NCBI GenBank assembly: GCA_021201795.1
Contig: JAJQEF010000041.1
Location: forward strand, 1-64,000
Origin: Rikenellaceae bacterium
GTDB taxonomy: Bacteria; Bacteroidota; Bacteroidia; Bacteroidales; Rikenellaceae
Reading direction: 5' to 3'
DNA: 64,000 nucleotides
Both the position numbers and the translations under genes were made by a program. Positions within the stretch are counted from its first letter, which is position 1; every line of letters starts with the position of its first letter. Positions 8,401-16,891 of this stretch are shown here, piece by piece. The notes beneath the pieces were generated by a model that saw only the letters and a list, made by a program, of their open reading frames with translations, had not been told where the DNA came from and searched no databases.

Positions 8401-10242
8401 ATGAAAATTTTCACTGGAATTATATTGTTTATTACAATTTTTGGAAGTACGAAACAGGTATTATCGCAAGAATTATCCATATATTCCATGAAATTCGTTC
8501 CGGAAGTTTTATATTCTATTCCTATGGAAGAATATCCGGATGCCAGATTCTCTTTTTCAATAGGGAACAAAGAGGAAAAAGGGATAGAGCCAATAACATG
8601 GCAGAAAACAACACATGATTTCCTAAATTCAAAAAAATGTTATTTCTGGAATGAAGAGTTGGGACATCCGCTGATTATAGATAAACGATCTACAACAGTG
8701 CAGACAAAAACCTATACAGAGCGTGTGAATAACTATGAAATATTCCTAGTATGTTCTGATGGACAAATTCTCAGCCACAGATTTGTAATCGATAACGATG
8801 GACCGCAAATGTCTATCAGCCGTAAAATACCAGAATTCTCGGACAATACCATCTCTGACACAATCTGCGTTAAGGAAATTTTACTCAAGGTTGATCCGCA
8901 TTCAGAAGATTTTGTTTTCATTATAAGCGAATTAAGAATTTTACAAAACGGTGCCCCGATAAAAACTGAAGTTATAAATCCCTTTTTTAATATCGTTACC
9001 GGAAATAAAAATAATTATTCCCAGAAGTTAAATGACGACGACCGCTATATATTAACTCATGATACCTCTTTTGGAAAAGCGGAATCCGGAAACTTTTACA
9101 TAGAAGTTAAAGATGGAGGAACATGGAATAATAATGAATTGGTATTACATACATTCGATAAAATTCTCAATTACTATCCATATTACGATCAATACTTTTT
9201 AGATAAAGAAACCGCCTTGGAGAAATTCGAAAAATTAAGAAAAGAGTCTTTATCTTACGAGTCATTGGCAGACAGTCTCGAATTACTCGTTTCGCTTTTT
9301 AGAGATCCTCACTTCAGAGTTCTTTCATTACCATCGGGAAACAAGAAATCTTCTTCAGGACGTAAACCGCTGGAACTATTCATGTTCGACAATATTAGAT
9401 ATGTATCTGCTGTATTTGATACAACAATCAAATCTATTCATCCGGGAGATATCTTCCTTTATAATATTTGTTATAATGAAGAATTCTACGGAGAACGAGA
9501 CTCGAGAGGAAATTCCATGAGCGGATGGCAGGACAGCATCATGGTAGCTACCCTTGCAGGTTCTGATACGGTTATTACTCGATTTAAATACGAAGAACAA
9601 AATATAGATGTACCTAAAAATTTTATTCCGTTACAAAATGATTTAAAAATTTACGAGAGTACATTATATCTTAAAATAAATACATTGGATGATGAGTCGT
9701 ATTATTTATTGATAAAAGGTATAAAACAATATGATCCCAAAGGAATTATTATCGATTTAAGAGGTTGCGGCGGTGGCAATTCTTATCTGGCAGAAAATAT
9801 TTTAGCGCATTTTATAAATAAACCGGCAATAACCGGGCATAAAGAATTCGTCGGTTTGAATGGATATAAAGAGACGCGTGTAATAAAACCGGATATAAAC
9901 AGCATGGATATTCCTATTTGCCTTCTCGTAAACAGACAGACAGCTTGTGCGGCAGAACTACTATGCCACTTATTGAGATCTCATGCGGGTGCTGTAGTAG
10001 TAGGTAATTCCGCCACTGCTGGAACACTTGCCACTATTCATGATTTACATTTTCCAGAAGGGTTCACACTTAGGTTTAATTCCATTTTAGTATCGACTCC
10101 CTACCCGGAAATCGATTTGAATAAAAAAGGATTGGTTCCGGATATATATGTTTCTACCACACAAGTGAAGCATCTTTTCCCTTACGATGATAAAATTTTA
10201 AATACTGCGCTCCAGTATATTAAAGGTTTCCAATGCAATTAA
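8401..10242 (+). CDS. Exported S41-family peptidase with Cys at the nucleophile site
   Basis: 613 residues with a cleavable signal peptide (hydrophobic stretch to about residue 20, then V-L-S-Q), so it acts outside the inner membrane. The C-terminal 200 residues are an S41/tail-specific-protease fold: DPKGIIIDLRGCGGGNS (about 455), the nucleophile loop N-R-Q-T-A-C-A-A-E (511-519), then VVVGNSATAGTLAT. Family members carry Ser where Cys516 stands here. The Lys of the CtpA type is absent, as in IRBP/tricorn-type relatives. The N-terminal 400 residues are unrecognised, except for a helical 'DPHF' segment typical of S41 relatives. Placed between the maturase and the precursor, it may trim or degrade the exported peptide. 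Activity with Cys is uncertain. Confidence 0.75.
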   Translation: MKIFTGIILFITIFGSTKQVLSQELSIYSMKFVPEVLYSIPMEEYPDARFSFSIGNKEEKGIEPITWQKTTHDFLNSKKCYFWNEELGHPLIIDKRSTTVQTKTYTERVNNYEIFLVCSDGQILSHRFVIDNDGPQMSISRKIPEFSDNTISDTICVKEILLKVDPHSEDFVFIISELRILQNGAPIKTEVINPFFNIVTGNKNNYSQKLNDDDRYILTHDTSFGKAESGNFYIEVKDGGTWNNNELVLHTFDKILNYYPYYDQYFLDKETALEKFEKLRKESLSYESLADSLELLVSLFRDPHFRVLSLPSGNKKSSSGRKPLELFMFDNIRYVSAVFDTTIKSIHPGDIFLYNICYNEEFYGERDSRGNSMSGWQDSIMVATLAGSDTVITRFKYEEQNIDVPKNFIPLQNDLKIYESTLYLKINTLDDESYYLLIKGIKQYDPKGIIIDLRGCGGGNSYLAENILAHFINKPAITGHKEFVGLNGYKETRVIKPDINSMDIPICLLVNRQTACAAELLCHLLRSHAGAVVVGNSATAGTLATIHDLHFPEGFTLRFNSILVSTPYPEIDLNKKGLVPDIYVSTTQVKHLFPYDDKILNTALQYIKGFQCN

Positions 10243-10316
10243 AAAAATATTTATAAATATTACAAAACAGACAATTGTCTTAATTAATTATTATTAACTT
10301 TTTAAAATTTACAAAA

Positions 10317-10481
10317 ATGAAAGAACTTAAGAAACAAGTAGTTAAGGTTCAGGAATTTGATGGTATTCCTTACGATGTTTATTATGAAAATGGTGGTTCA
10401 TATCGTGACGGTAATTACACTAATCATGATATTTACACGGACGGAGGAAATGTAGACGGTTCTGAGGATATTTTATTCTAA
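10317..10481 (+). CDS. Candidate RiPP precursor peptide
   Basis: A 54-codon gene. It begins M-K-E-L-K-K-Q-V-V-K-V-Q-E-F, a Lys/Val-rich leader-like start, then becomes rich in Gly, Asp, Asn and Tyr to the end (...E-D-I-L-F). It has no cysteine. The last half holds three Y-x-D/N triplets (Y-R-D, Y-T-N, Y-T-D), of which Y-R-D and Y-T-D are followed by Gly, plus a V-D-G. It has an A-rich leader (TTTACAAAA before the ATG), 74 bases of upstream spacing for a private promoter, and a strong hairpin right after the stop. Position between a radical SAM/SPASM enzyme with a peptidase on one side and a protease, a carrier protein and a second radical SAM enzyme on the other makes it the likely substrate. 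No homologue is recognised. Confidence 0.7.
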   Translation: MKELKKQVVKVQEFDGIPYDVYYENGGSYRDGNYTNHDIYTDGGNVDGSEDILF

Positions 10482-10501
10482 ATCGCTACTTAACAAACCC
10501 A

Positions 10502-10540
10502 TTAAGGGACGAATCAGAATTATTACTGATTCGTCCTTAA
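10502..10540 (+). terminator. Strong hairpin after the precursor gene
   Basis: TTAAGGGACGAATCAG (10502-10517) pairs with CTGATTCGTCCTTAA (10526-10540) with one bulged G. No long T run follows. It probably lets most transcripts end or be protected here, giving more precursor than enzyme message. Confidence 0.65.
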
Positions 10541-10571
10541 ATAAAAGACACTTTCTTTTATTTATTAACAT

Positions 10572-10615
10572 GAACCAAGTCAGATCGTTCTAACAGAAAA
10601 TGCTGACTTCGGTTC
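10572..10615 (+). promoter_or_regulatory. Second hairpin upstream of the subtilase gene
   Basis: GAACCAAGTCAG (10572-10583) pairs with CTGACTTCGGTTC (10603-10615) with one bulge, 20 bases before the subtilase ATG. It is either a second attenuator or a leader structure controlling translation of the downstream enzymes. Confidence 0.45.
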
Positions 10616-10634
10616 TTTAACAAAACTAACGCAC

Positions 10635-11501
10635 ATGAGAATCGCCATAATTGACAGTGGAGCGGACTGCAGTCATGAACGTTTAGCTAACGCTAAAATT
10701 ACAGGAATATCCTTTTATTCGAAGAATCAGGAAATTCATAAAAGCGAAAACTTTCATGACGATACGGGACATGGCACGTCCATAGCTGCTATAATACATA
10801 AACATCTGCCGGAAGCTGAATTACATTGTGTAAAAGTATTTTCAAAGGTAATGTTTATTAATGAAAATGCACTTTATCACGCCTTAGAATATTGTATAGA
10901 TAGCGGATACAAACTTATAAATCTTAGCCTGGGAATACATTTACCATCTCCTCCCGAAAAATTGGTGAAAATTTGTCAAAAGGCCTATGAAAAAAATATT
11001 ATTCTGGTCAGTGCTGCCAATAACAGTACTGTCGGCCCTTCATATCCAGCCGCATTACCGTATAGCTTCGGAGTAAGCAGCGGATCAGGAATTAAAAAAA
11101 GTTCCGAGTACGGTTATCAATCCGACTCTTCCATTGAATTCCTGGCAAAAGGCTCAATCCAAAGAATTGCTGTACATAATCGGGAATATAAAATTGCACA
11201 GGGAACAAGTTATGCCTGTGCACATTTTACAGGAATTGTAGCAAAGAAAATGTCAGAGGGAAATTTTAAATCTTTTCCAGAAAACAAGGAGGAATTGATA
11301 AAAAATTCTCTTCCAAATATAAAACCATTTATTCACTATCAGGAAAAAATGAGTATGGACTATACTGTAAGCAATCAAGAAATTGATCAAATAGGAGATA
11401 AAACCTTTGTTAATAAAAAGAAATTCGACTGGTTGAAAAAACTGCTTTATTTCCTATATCAAATAAAGAATTATCCGTCTTCTATAAGTACAATAAATTA
11501 A
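10635..11501 (+). CDS. Cytosolic subtilase (S8), frameshifted toward the next domain
   Basis: A compact subtilisin-family serine protease without signal peptide. The triad is visible: Asp7 (AIIDSGAD), His46 (DDTGHGTS) and Ser192 (QGTSYACAHFTG). The oxyanion Asn region is SAANNST. S8 enzymes of this size in peptide loci cut leader sequences, so leader removal in the cytosol is inferred. The family-like part ends near residue 230. A linker then runs to K-K-F-D-W-L-K-K at about 268, after which the frame becomes nonsense-like and stops at 11501. The coding potential continues without a start codon in the -1 frame from the run of six A at 11436-11441. With seven A the protease would be fused to the following P-loop domain (about 626 residues). 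Confidence 0.8.
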   Translation: MRIAIIDSGADCSHERLANAKITGISFYSKNQEIHKSENFHDDTGHGTSIAAIIHKHLPEAELHCVKVFSKVMFINENALYHALEYCIDSGYKLINLSLGIHLPSPPEKLVKICQKAYEKNIILVSAANNSTVGPSYPAALPYSFGVSSGSGIKKSSEYGYQSDSSIEFLAKGSIQRIAVHNREYKIAQGTSYACAHFTGIVAKKMSEGNFKSFPENKEELIKNSLPNIKPFIHYQEKMSMDYTVSNQEIDQIGDKTFVNKKKFDWLKKLLYFLYQIKNYPSSISTIN

Positions 11502-11647
11502 ATGATACACAAATAGATTTATTTATAGATTATCCCAAATTTTACGATAATGTTTTCTATGAAAAAACAGAAGAAAAAAAAGTTTGCCACCAGGTCCCTG
11601 ATGAAAAACAATGGTCTGAAATAGACACATTAGTAGTAGGATATTAT

Positions 11648-12514
11648 TTGGATGAAATGTTTGAAGCCAACGTCCATTTTGGTAATGATCTGATTGAAAA
11701 TGCCATACAAAAAAATAAAAACATTTTCTATCTCGATCCGCGTGTGACTAAAATAATAAAGGAATATAAAAATAAATATCCGAAATATAGCGGAATAGTA
11801 TATCATCCGGAGATAACTTCAGAAACTTTAAAGATTTTGAACATTTTTAAATATCTGCCGGAAAATAAAGTTCCCGTATTAGCAGTAGTCGGTACAAGTA
11901 GCAAACAGGGGAAATTTTCCGCACAACTTGTAATAAAGAATGTTTTAGAGAAAGAAGGATATAATGTTGGTTTCTTTGCGACAGAACCACAGGGAGAATT
12001 ATACGGAGCCTCCTTTTCCTTCCCTTACGGACATCTATCTTCAGTAACAATAGATCCCAACGAGTCTTTGGATGCAGTACCGATAATTATGAAAGGGATC
12101 GAGACATTTAACAACCCTCATATTATACTGGCAGGAACTCAAAGCGGATTAGTTCCACGTTCAATAAAACAGCAGGGAATGGGGAAAACTGAATTAATGA
12201 ATATATGTGTACTTTCCGCCATGAAACCTGACGGATTAATCTGTGCCATAAATCCAGATGATTCACTGGAAACCATTGAAAACACACTCAAGGTGGCTAA
12301 AATTTATACAAAGTCCGAAATCATTTTTATGATAATGACTCCTTACAAACGAACTGACGAAAAAGGAGATTTGAATTTTAGAAAATTAGAGCCTTTAGAA
12401 TATATTACTGCACGGGAAAAAATTATCCGACATTTCAATATTCCAGTAATAGACATTATGGATTCTCAGAACGAAGAATTCATACTCAATGAAATTGAAA
12501 ACTTTTTCTCATAA
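11648..12514 (+). CDS. P-loop peptide-maturation domain protein (TIGR04066/DUF1611-like)
   Basis: The frame 11648-12514 (TTG or ATG at 11657) encodes VLAVVGTSSKQGKFSAQLVI, a Walker-A-like loop, followed by F-A-T-E-P-Q-G-E-L-Y-G and a Rossmann-type C-terminal half. This resembles DUF1611 and the P-loop protein of clostridial peptide-maturation systems (TIGR04066), which also sit beside an acyl-carrier-like protein. The coding frame really begins about 70 codons upstream: KTALFPISNKELSVFYKY, right at 11436-11480, has no ATG/GTG/TTG before 11648 and looks like the family N-terminus. The domain is therefore most likely the second half of a subtilase fusion broken, or joined, at the A run. Intact translation needs a -1 shift. 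Confidence 0.6.
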   Translation: MDEMFEANVHFGNDLIENAIQKNKNIFYLDPRVTKIIKEYKNKYPKYSGIVYHPEITSETLKILNIFKYLPENKVPVLAVVGTSSKQGKFSAQLVIKNVLEKEGYNVGFFATEPQGELYGASFSFPYGHLSSVTIDPNESLDAVPIIMKGIETFNNPHIILAGTQSGLVPRSIKQQGMGKTELMNICVLSAMKPDGLICAINPDDSLETIENTLKVAKIYTKSEIIFMIMTPYKRTDEKGDLNFRKLEPLEYITAREKIIRHFNIPVIDIMDSQNEEFILNEIENFFS

Positions 12515-12516
12515 TT

Positions 12517-12774
12517 ATGGATAATAAAGATACAATATTGGAAACCATTGCATCCATTGTAACCACGGTAACCGGGAAAAAAGTTTCAACAGATTATCTT
12601 ATTAATTCATCAGATCCAATGTACTGGATCATAAGCGATTCTGTAAAGGCTTTGCAATTTGTTGTTCTTCTGGAAGAAGAATTCGAAATCGAATTCGATG
12701 ACGACGAAATTGATTTTGATTTTTTTTCTAAAACAGAACAATTAGTAGATTGTATTTTCAATCATTTAAACTAG
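12517..12774 (+). CDS. Acyl-carrier-like protein of a peptide-maturation system
   Basis: 85 residues with the carrier-protein helix pattern. A D-S-V-K-A-L motif (Ser42) stands at the phosphopantetheine site, followed by the acidic helix V-V-L-L-E-E-E-F-E-I-E-F-D-D-D-E and a closing helix. The residue before Asp is Ser rather than the usual Gly-x/Ala, so attachment is likely but not certain. It starts 2 bases after the P-loop gene and ends 7 bases before the second radical SAM gene. The same trio (P-loop protein, ACP-like protein, radical SAM) occurs in clostridial peptide-maturation loci, which is the best guide to function. Confidence 0.7.
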   Translation: MDNKDTILETIASIVTTVTGKKVSTDYLINSSDPMYWIISDSVKALQFVVLLEEEFEIEFDDDEIDFDFFSKTEQLVDCIFNHLN

Positions 12775-12781
12775 TAAAGGT

Positions 12782-14071
12782 ATGGCTAATATAATTCTCA
12801 CTAATACCTGCAACATACAATGTCCATTTTGTTTTGCATCTGAAAATAACGAACAGAAAGCCGTGGTTTTTGATCCTATGAAAACATGGAAAATAAGTTC
12901 ATTTATAGGTAGCAAAACATTCAGATTCTGCGGCGGCGAACCCAGTCTGACACCTAATATTACAGAAATGACCCAGGCTCTGCTTAACTCAGGTTATAAT
13001 ATAATGATGATGACAAATGGTGTATGGCCGGAATCATTTCGTAATTTTATGCTTAAACTTCCAGTTAAGTTTCAAGTAAGGTTTTCTTATTTATTTAACA
13101 TTCTACATCCTTCTTTTTATAAAAATAACGAGTTACAAAAAATTTGCGACAATATCAGTTTAGTAAATCCACTTATGTGCACACTCGGATTTACTATATA
13201 TAAAGAAGATTTTGATTACGAATATCTTTTTGAATTGGCGGAAAAGTTCGGAATTAAAAAAATAAGGTGGAGTGTTGCCGCACCCAATATTTCCAATGAA
13301 GTAGACCGACTGGAATCTCAATTCGAAAAAATTGCCGGTCTAGTATACAAAATGCACAAAGAAGGCGCTGCGAGAGGATTAACTGTCCATGGGGATTGCA
13401 ACTATATACAACCATGCCATTACGACAAGAACGAACTCAACGATTTACTTATCAATCATTCTTTAAAATTCGGATGCAGCAATTCTTCCCCGGTAGACAT
13501 AGCTCCAGACGGTTTAGCATGGAGATGTTATGGACTATATTCCGTACTTCAAAAAAATATATCCGAGTTTGAAGGAGAGAAGGATATGGAAAGATACTTT
13601 ACAAGAAGAGTCCAATTGCTGAAAAATCTTTATGCTTACGAAGAATGTAAAGAGTGCGAATATCTCAAAAAAGGTTGCGATGGGGGTTGCTTTGTTTATA
13701 GGATAAAAAAAGCTTATAAGCAAAATCCGGATCTTGTTCTTTTTCCTATTGATGATGATAAATCCATTTTAGACTGTAGGCCATTCCGGAATAGACATTT
13801 GGCCCTTAATACAGATAAACAATCTAACAAATTATATTTTAGAGAAAAACTTATTCTTGACGAGGATGAAAATATGATATCTTTCCTACAAGAAATTGAT
13901 GGGCAAAAAACAATTCAGGAACTGATTAATATGTGGAAAGATAATTTTTCAACATACGATGCCGCTGTTAATACTATTGTGGGAAAATGCCGTGAATTAT
14001 TCGAGAAGGATTATATACAATTAAATTACGATTACAAAATAAAACCGGAGTCACGACCTGTCTTACAGTAA
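12782..14071 (+). CDS. Radical SAM/SPASM enzyme with PqqD-like tail
   Basis: 429 residues. The cluster motif C-N-I-Q-C-P-F-C is at 10-17 and the G-G-E-P segment (F-R-F-C-G-G-E-P-S-L-T-P) near 50. A SPASM-like cysteine set occupies about 238-338, with CSNSS...WRCYG, CKECEYLKKGCDGGC and ILDC. The last 80 residues (LALN..., ENMISFLQEIDGQKTIQELI, then an amphipathic helix) match a PqqD-like winged-helix fold, the usual RiPP recognition element that binds leader peptides. The enzyme can therefore both dock and modify a peptide. It is the last gene of the plus-strand operon and is followed by the convergent terminator at 14073-14114. Confidence 0.82.
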   Translation: MANIILTNTCNIQCPFCFASENNEQKAVVFDPMKTWKISSFIGSKTFRFCGGEPSLTPNITEMTQALLNSGYNIMMMTNGVWPESFRNFMLKLPVKFQVRFSYLFNILHPSFYKNNELQKICDNISLVNPLMCTLGFTIYKEDFDYEYLFELAEKFGIKKIRWSVAAPNISNEVDRLESQFEKIAGLVYKMHKEGAARGLTVHGDCNYIQPCHYDKNELNDLLINHSLKFGCSNSSPVDIAPDGLAWRCYGLYSVLQKNISEFEGEKDMERYFTRRVQLLKNLYAYEECKECEYLKKGCDGGCFVYRIKKAYKQNPDLVLFPIDDDKSILDCRPFRNRHLALNTDKQSNKLYFREKLILDEDENMISFLQEIDGQKTIQELINMWKDNFSTYDAAVNTIVGKCRELFEKDYIQLNYDYKIKPESRPVLQ

Positions 14072-14072
14072 C

Positions 14073-14114
14073 ACATAAAATTAGCCGCCCTATGAAAGGC
14101 GGCTAATTTTATGT
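14073..14114. terminator. Bidirectional terminator between biosynthetic and export operons
   Basis: Perfect 17-bp stem: ACATAAAATTAGCCGCC (14073-14089) with GGCGGCTAATTTTATGT (14098-14114) and an 8-base loop. The A/T-rich outer stem supplies T runs on both strands. Genes converge on it from both sides. Confidence 0.9.
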
Positions 14115-14136
14115 CTATAAAACTTTATAGGAATAT

Positions 14137-15625
14137 TTATTGAATAGGATATTCTATGTCTATCGGACTGTCTGCAATGAAATCATACAATGTAAGGCTG
14201 CGAATCTGATAATAATAGGACCAGATCAAAAACATTTCTTCGATATACTTACGCCGTGCGGAGTCTTTATTGGATTGCGCATCATTAAGATTGAGAATAT
14301 CCATCTGCCCGTGCACGAACGCCTCGACAGTAGTCGCATATCTTTTTGCTGCAATCTCATCCATCTCCTTAGCTAACCTCAATTGTCCCGGTTGGTTGTT
14401 AAAATAATTTACGTATAAAAAAATGTTCTGATTAAAATCTATTTTTTCCTTCTCTATCCTGGACTGAACAACTTCTTTATTTGATTCGGCTACTTTTAAT
14501 TTGGCCTTACCTTTTCCCCAATCTAATATAGGTACACTGATACCTACATTTATAACCTGGTCATCCCTCCAATTATTCGAATTGAAAGCCTGATTGAATG
14601 TGTTCTCACGAGCCGAATAACCGAAAGAAGCGTATAAAGTAACATTCCACCGGTCCGATCGTGCCTGACTGACACTGCGTGACGCCTCCAGAATACGACG
14701 CTGAATATTTTGAGTAAAATAATTATTTTTCCGGGCAAGTCTCAATACCTCCTGATAATCAAGTTGTGGAAGATTTTCATAATCAAATTCCGGAGTTACA
14801 GGTTCTATTACCACTCCTTCTTCTAAACCAAGAAAAGAACACAACCTGAACATACGGGAATCGAGCGATGCCTTCATATCAGTAAGGGAGGATATCGCAC
14901 TCAGCAAGGAGTTCTTCATTTGCAGTAACTCAACTTCGGACAGTTGTCCCATCTCAAAGCGCGCTTCCGCAATCGCATATAATCTCTCTGCGTTAGCCTT
15001 ATTTTGCTGTGCTATATCCAAATTAATTTTTCCAAGAAAAAAATTAAAATAAAGATCAATAATCTGCAAAATAACATCCTCTTTGTCGCTTATTAATTTC
15101 TTCTGTGCTTTCTCGAAAGCAATAGGTTCTATACGTTGTAACCATTTAACCCTGTTAAAACCAAATAAAGGCTGCTCGAGTGTTCCAGAGATAGGTACTG
15201 TTTTATACCTATTGGGATAAGTTTGGCCATTTTGATGAAGACGTTCAAAATTACTTTGCACTGTCACTTTACCGCCTGTCCACGGGATATTCTGGGAAAT
15301 TTTCAGTCCTGCATTAACAGTATTATAATTATTGCTTACATATGTATATGTACCATCACTATTCTGAAACATATTATAGGATTTGGAATAGTACGGCAAT
15401 GTTCCTGTTAAAACTATCTCAGGCAATAATTCAGTTTTATATGTACGAAAACTCCAATATGCTGCAATAAATTCATTTTTAACTACCACGGAATTAACAG
15501 AGTTCCTCTCCCCAATCGCGATAGCATCTTCAATTGTCAGTCTTATTGTATCATTCTGAGCATAAGAAGTTAACGAAACGGAGTAAAAAACTGAAAAAAA
15601 ACAAAATATATCGGATTCTTTTCAT
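14137..15625 (-). pseudogene. TolC-family outer-membrane efflux protein, 5' frameshift
   Basis: The body (14137-15489, 450 residues) is an outer-membrane factor of the TolC family: long amphipathic coiled-coil helices in two repeats (QIIDLYFNFFLGKINLDIAQ..., a YATTVEAFVHGQMDILNLND helix-turn) and barrel strands. The natural start is the ATG at 15625, 1 base after the permease stop, giving the signal MKRIRYILFF. The frame then breaks at a run of eight A/T pairs (15594-15601). With seven, the signal peptide reads on through S-Y-A-Q into the family N-terminus LTIEDAIAIGERNS. As it stands, only an unexported protein from a GTG at 15489 could be made. Last gene of the exporter operon. Confidence 0.75.
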
Positions 15626-15626
15626 A

Positions 15627-16889
15627 TTATTCACTTCGTAAAACATCCACTGGTTGAGTTGAGGCAGCTGATAATGCAGGGTATAATACCGCTCCAATAG
15701 AAAGAATAGTTAAGAAACCGAAAGTAACTATGAAATTCAATAAATCCTGTGTCCAACCTATTTTCCATACATTCCTATCGATCATCGGTACGTTCAGCGC
15801 CTCGATCACCCCACCGGCAGACAAAATCAAACATATTCCCAATCCTATGACAGAAGAAATAGAAAGAAGAATAAGAGTCTCTGAAATCATCATAATACTG
15901 ATCCGGGATTTAGAGACACCAATGGCCCTGCGTAAACCGATTTCGCTTTTTCGCACCTGAACCCTAAACCAAAAAGTTCCGAGGATACCTATAAAAACAT
16001 TTATTATAAGAAATATGGTTACGGAATAAGTACTGTTAAGCTTCCCGGTAATACCGACATTTTCAGCCATGGCATTACGGACACTGTTCATAGACTCGAT
16101 GGAAGCAAGATAATAAGGATCGATACTTAATTGTTCCGCCACTTCCTCCCTGAAACGTTCGGGGAAAAACTTATCTGTCCCCGGTTTCACACGTACAACA
16201 ATCTGATTACGGCCAAGATTGACATCAGAACGGAATAATGGGACATAAGCCGTACTTACCATTCCATTATCCAATCTATAGGTATCAATGATCCGTCCTG
16301 TGGTACCAACAATATTCATAACAATACTATCGGTTTCCTGTGGTTCTACAAGGTATTTTATGTGACTCATCGGTATTGATGTATTTTCCGACCAGCCTCC
16401 ATCAAAGTAATCATTTTTATATGCAGTTAGGACTACAGGAGGATTCTCACCCTCATAAGGCCAGTCGAATATCTTTCCGGATACAATAGGAATTTTAAAT
16501 ACGTCAAAAAATTCCGGAGTTACAGATGCTTTATGAACAGGATAACTAATGGCGTCTTCATTTACAGAAACAGCTACCTGCATGTTATAATTACCGTAAG
16601 GCATCCCCATCCCGATAGTAACGGCTTCCACATTCCTATGTCGCTTAATTCTATCTAAAAAAGTCATGGCAATACCATAACGGTCGTAATCCCCACCCGG
16701 TTTTTGTTGAACTTTTATCTGATAAGTATCCGAATAATCAAATCCGGGATTAGATTTGTATGTCTGATAAATCGAAGAAATGTAATCACAGCAGAACCAC
16801 AATACACAGAAAATCAGTACATATTCCAAAATGATCCATAAATTGGTCTTACGTTCTTTCCAAATTATTTTTAATATGTGTTGAAGCAT
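15627..16889 (-). CDS. FtsX/MacB-type ABC permease 2
   Basis: 420 residues. One N-terminal transmembrane helix (W-I-I-L-E-Y-V-L-I-F-C-V-L-W) precedes a large periplasmic domain of about 220 residues. Three C-terminal helices follow with the FtsX signature around VRKSEIGLRRAIGVSKSRI (about 305-325) and a final A-L-S-A-A-S-T-Q-P-V-D-V-L-R. This is the MacB_PCD/FtsX architecture of Bacteroidota tripartite exporters, which use two such permeases with one ATPase. Intact. It ends 1 base before the TolC start and begins 2 bases after permease 1 ends, so translation is coupled. Confidence 0.85.
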   Translation of the reverse strand: MLQHILKIIWKERKTNLWIILEYVLIFCVLWFCCDYISSIYQTYKSNPGFDYSDTYQIKVQQKPGGDYDRYGIAMTFLDRIKRHRNVEAVTIGMGMPYGNYNMQVAVSVNEDAISYPVHKASVTPEFFDVFKIPIVSGKIFDWPYEGENPPVVLTAYKNDYFDGGWSENTSIPMSHIKYLVEPQETDSIVMNIVGTTGRIIDTYRLDNGMVSTAYVPLFRSDVNLGRNQIVVRVKPGTDKFFPERFREEVAEQLSIDPYYLASIESMNSVRNAMAENVGITGKLNSTYSVTIFLIINVFIGILGTFWFRVQVRKSEIGLRRAIGVSKSRISIMMISETLILLSISSVIGLGICLILSAGGVIEALNVPMIDRNVWKIGWTQDLLNFIVTFGFLTILSIGAVLYPALSAASTQPVDVLRSE

Positions 16890-16891
16890 AA

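Noticed and set aside
9860..10060. Missing CtpA-type catalytic Lys in the S41 protein as proof of inactivity
   Set aside because: IRBP/tricorn-type S41 relatives with T-G-G-G-type loops lack that Lys as well. Only the Ser-to-Cys change is noteworthy.
10317..10481. Precursor as a lanthipeptide or Cys-rich sactipeptide
   Set aside because: It has no cysteine, and no LanM/LanB/LanC-like gene is nearby. The enzymes are radical SAM/SPASM types.
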